Positions 5,874-7,649 of a DNA stretch of 7,649 nucleotides are shown here, piece by piece. Each line of letters starts with the position of its first letter. Position 1 is the stretch's first letter. The notes under the pieces are model-generated. The model made no database searches. It saw nothing but the letters and a program-made list of their open reading frames with translations, and had not been told where the DNA came from. Source of the stretch: Myxococcales bacterium. GTDB taxonomy: Bacteria > Myxococcota > Myxococcia > Myxococcales > Myxococcaceae. The stretch is from positions 2,146-9,794 of the forward strand of contig PMBV01000527.1 of assembly GCA_003153055.1 (NCBI GenBank), in the 5' to 3' direction. Position numbers and translations under genes: made by a program.

Positions 5874-6983
5874 ATGAAACTCAGAAGCTCGCCCCAGGTC
5901 GGCCCCGCCATCCACCACCGTTCTTCTACGCATTCTGTCCGCGGCCGGGCCGTCGAGTCGTCATTCGACGCCTCGCACCACGGTGAGAACGCCCTGGCTC
6001 GGGCGCTCACGACCCTTGGGGCCCTCATCGCCCGCCAGCGGCAGGCGACCGGCGGAGCCAACCTCTTCCAGAAGCCAGAACCGCGCGGTCAGGGCAGCGC
6101 TCCTTCCACCTCGGCTCAGGCGCAGACCCTCCTCCGCGACCTGGCGGCGCTCATCGCTCGGCAGCGGCTCTCCTGCGCGGCCGGGTCCGGACTCCCCCCG
6201 GGCCGCGGCACCTCCGGCGCTGTTGTTGGGCCGACGCCGTCCTCGAGCGCGGGGGCCGTGGTTGGACCGACGCCGCGCGGCGGCGCCGTAGTCGGACCGC
6301 TTCCCTCCGGCGCGGGGGCGGTAGTTGGACCGACGCCGCGCGGCGGTGGAGCCGTGATCGGACCGACGCCCTCCTCTGGTACCGGGGCCGTGATCGGACC
6401 GCTTCCCTCTGGTGCAGGAGCGGTCGTTGGACCGACGCCCAGCGGCGGCGGGGCCGTGATTGGGCCGATGCCCGCTGCGCCTCCGACGACCTCAGTGACA
6501 GCAATGTCGTGGGCCGACTTCGATGCGCGCTTCACCATGCGCGGCCACCAGCTCTCCGAGGTGAAGTCGATGATCGACTCAGGCCAATACCAGGCCGCAT
6601 ACACCCAGGCCCGCCTCTTCGGGTACTCGCCTGACTCCATCGCCACCTACGTCAACACCAACTACGGCACCAAGTGGTCCGGGGGCGACCTCGCCGCGAG
6701 CTACGAAGCGACCGCCCAGGCCAACATCTCGGCCCAAGGCTACGTCTTCGACCGGGCAGGATTCTCCAACGGAGCGTTCAACGGAGCGCCCTTCAGGCTC
6801 CAGGACGTCATCGACACGGTACCTCCCGGAGGAGTACCCGGCGGCCTCGCCGGCATTCCTCCGGTGTCTCTCGCCGACTACGCCCGCTCCAGCAACCCCG
6901 TCTGGGCGGCCCAGGCCCGCACCCAGCTCGCCGCGGACCAGGAGCGGGCCGCGGGTTCCAACGCCGTGATTGGTCCCTTCTAG
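5874..6983 (+). CDS. Unrecognised protein with eight tandem GAV[VI]GP repeats and a C-terminal copy of the motif
   Basis: I do not recognise this 369-residue protein. Start ATG 5874 has GGAG 10 bases upstream. No signal peptide or membrane helix is visible; the N terminus (MKLRSSPQVGPAIHHRSS) looks disordered and basic. Residues 45-56 (LTTLGALIARQR) and 87-98 (LRDLAALIARQR) are a duplicated helix-like segment, 9 of 12 identical. Residues 115-200 are eight units of G-A-V-[V/I]-G-P-[T/L/M]-P plus a 2-4 residue Ser/Gly/Arg/Ala linker, starting at 115, 127, 137, 148, 159, 171, 182 and 193. A separate region of about 105 residues (212-316), with WADFDARF, GQYQAAYTQARLFGYSPDS and YVNTNYGTKW, looks folded and alpha-helical. 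The protein ends SNAVIGPF, repeating the unit core. One Cys (101) is present. It converges with the minus-strand oxidoreductase, leaving 20 bases between stops. Possible roles (surface or secreted scaffold, precursor with repeated segments, spacer) are inference only. Confidence 0.85.
   Translation: MKLRSSPQVGPAIHHRSSTHSVRGRAVESSFDASHHGENALARALTTLGALIARQRQATGGANLFQKPEPRGQGSAPSTSAQAQTLLRDLAALIARQRLSCAAGSGLPPGRGTSGAVVGPTPSSSAGAVVGPTPRGGAVVGPLPSGAGAVVGPTPRGGGAVIGPTPSSGTGAVIGPLPSGAGAVVGPTPSGGGAVIGPMPAAPPTTSVTAMSWADFDARFTMRGHQLSEVKSMIDSGQYQAAYTQARLFGYSPDSIATYVNTNYGTKWSGGDLAASYEATAQANISAQGYVFDRAGFSNGAFNGAPFRLQDVIDTVPPGGVPGGLAGIPPVSLADYARSSNPVWAAQARTQLAADQERAAGSNAVIGPF
6216..6473 (+). repeat. In-frame tandem repeat array, eight units of 30-36 bp
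   Basis: Units start at 6216, 6252, 6282, 6315, 6348, 6384, 6417 and 6450 and encode GAV[VI]GP[TLM]P plus linker. Unit lengths are multiples of three (36, 30, 33, 33, 36, 33, 33). Units 3-5 and 6-8 are related by a 102-bp higher-order period: LPSGA-GAVVGPTPRGG and LPSGA-GAVVGPTPSGG are nearly identical. Codons vary between units (gttgtt, gtggtt, gtagtc, gtgatc), so the peptide is more conserved than the DNA. Confidence 0.95.
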
Positions 6984-7003
6984 ATTGAGGCCACCTTCGA
7001 CTG

Positions 7004-7649
7004 TCACATCCCCGGCAGCCGGGGCACCTGCTTGCGCTTCGACGCCTTGTAGTAGGCGCCCCACCCCTTCTTCAGCCAGTGGCCCACCACGGGAAGCGGG
7101 ACCATCTTCTCCGTCGCGCGATCGCGGTGCACGTAGGCGGCGCCGTTCCCCATATCGAGCAGGCAGGTGATGCTCAGCTCGGGCAGGTAGCTCTTCCGGT
7201 CCGCGCGGCCGGCCACCACCGCCGCGATGTTGGCCGCCGCGATCCGCGCCATCACCTCGGCGAGGTGGCCCTGCTTCGCCCTCCAGTCGGGCCCCTGCAG
7301 CGCGGCCGCGTCGCCGATCGCCCACACGCCAGGGAAGCCGGGCACGGCGCACTCCTCGTCGATGCGCACGAAGCCGGCCTCGTTCAGCGGGAGATCAGAC
7401 TCCTTCACCACGGGGTGTCCAGCACCACCGGGGAGGAAGACGACGAGGTCGCTCTCCAAGCGCGAGCCGTCGTCGAAGAGGACTCCGCCCTTCTCGAAGG
7501 CGGCGATCTTCGTCCCGAAGCGCGTCGCGACGCCAAGCCGCTCGAACATTCCCATGAGCGCGCCCACCGCCTTCTTCCCCATTCGCTCACCGGGGCTCGG
7601 CATCGGAGCGAAGAACGTGAGCTCGAAGCGATCGCGCAGCCCACGCTTG
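7004..7649 (-). CDS. C-terminal part of an FAD-dependent oxidoreductase, sulfide:quinone oxidoreductase / flavocytochrome c group (partial, 5' end outside window)
   Basis: The minus-strand frame is open from the window edge to TGA at 7006-7004 and gives 214 residues of a two-dinucleotide-binding flavoprotein. The visible part begins KRGLRDRFELTFFAPMPSPG, the strand after the SQR 'ELAxxLRKRGLRD' region. It continues with SDLVVFLPGG, then EECAVPGFPGVWAIGDAAA (the C-terminal FAD-binding GD motif), KQGHLAEVMARIAAANIAA, SITCLLDMGNGAAYV, and ends GWGAYYKASKRKQVPRLPGM. In SQRs a Cys in the 'CLxDxG' position is one of the redox-active pair; the Cys of SITCLLD fits, but its partner would be upstream of the window. 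It probably oxidises sulfide or NADH and reduces quinone at the membrane face. Type II NADH dehydrogenase is the main alternative. An internal ATG at 7603 exists, but the homologous frame clearly continues beyond it. Confidence 0.88.
   Translation of the reverse strand, partial: KRGLRDRFELTFFAPMPSPGERMGKKAVGALMGMFERLGVATRFGTKIAAFEKGGVLFDDGSRLESDLVVFLPGGAGHPVVKESDLPLNEAGFVRIDEECAVPGFPGVWAIGDAAALQGPDWRAKQGHLAEVMARIAAANIAAVVAGRADRKSYLPELSITCLLDMGNGAAYVHRDRATEKMVPLPVVGHWLKKGWGAYYKASKRKQVPRLPGM

Noticed and set aside
6216..6473. CRISPR-like array
   Set aside because: Units are 30-36 bp multiples of three with no distinct spacers, drift at synonymous positions, and encode a conserved peptide within a long open frame.
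6116..6646. Minus-strand frame with GPTTAPA-type repeats
   Set aside because: These repeats are the reverse-complement image of the plus-strand array; no supporting start context or flanking domain is seen.
1..7649. tRNA, rRNA, insertion sequence or prophage elements
   Set aside because: No tRNA-like cloverleaf, rRNA stretch, transposase motif or terminal inverted repeat was recognised by eye on either strand.

Overview
The window is GC-rich DNA with a strong preference for G or C at third codon positions. Long antisense shadow ORFs, probable leaderless starts and a multi-PAS hybrid histidine kinase fit a myxobacterium-like bacterium (Myxococcota). That placement is an inference from style, not from a marker gene.

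Layout, left to right. (1) Bases 1-177 are the end of an unrecognised protein, followed by a small terminator-like hairpin. (2) An unrecognised protein of about 241 residues (315-1040) resembles, from memory, C-terminal domains of polymorphic toxins. It is followed 37 bases later by a Uma2-family endonuclease-fold protein (1078-1653). (3) A small redox operon holds a diheme b-type cytochrome of the hydrogenase cytochrome b/b561 type (1664-2389) and a periplasmic cytochrome c' (2447-2911), followed by a hairpin. (4) An 892-residue membrane-anchored protein (3054-5732) has three PAS-like domains, a histidine kinase core and a C-terminal receiver. (5) A 369-residue unrecognised protein (5874-6983) carries eight tandem GAV[VI]GP-type repeats, and the motif returns as its last residues. 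(6) On the minus strand, converging with it, is the C-terminal half of an FAD-dependent oxidoreductase of the sulfide:quinone oxidoreductase/flavocytochrome c group (7004 to the window edge).

How they may work together. Cytochrome b and cytochrome c' probably form one membrane-to-periplasm redox unit; cytochromes c' are known for binding NO. The other genes show no clear shared pathway.

The two most interesting observations are these. First, the kinase has an intact receiver but has lost its phospho-accepting histidine (Ala531), the N-box asparagine (His648) and the G1-box Asp/Gly residues, while the surrounding scaffold is well kept. It looks like a maintained pseudokinase with a live receiver. 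Second, the repeat protein has a 34-residue higher-order repeat, a duplicated LxxLxALIARQR segment and the repeat motif at its extreme C terminus, a design I cannot match to a known family.
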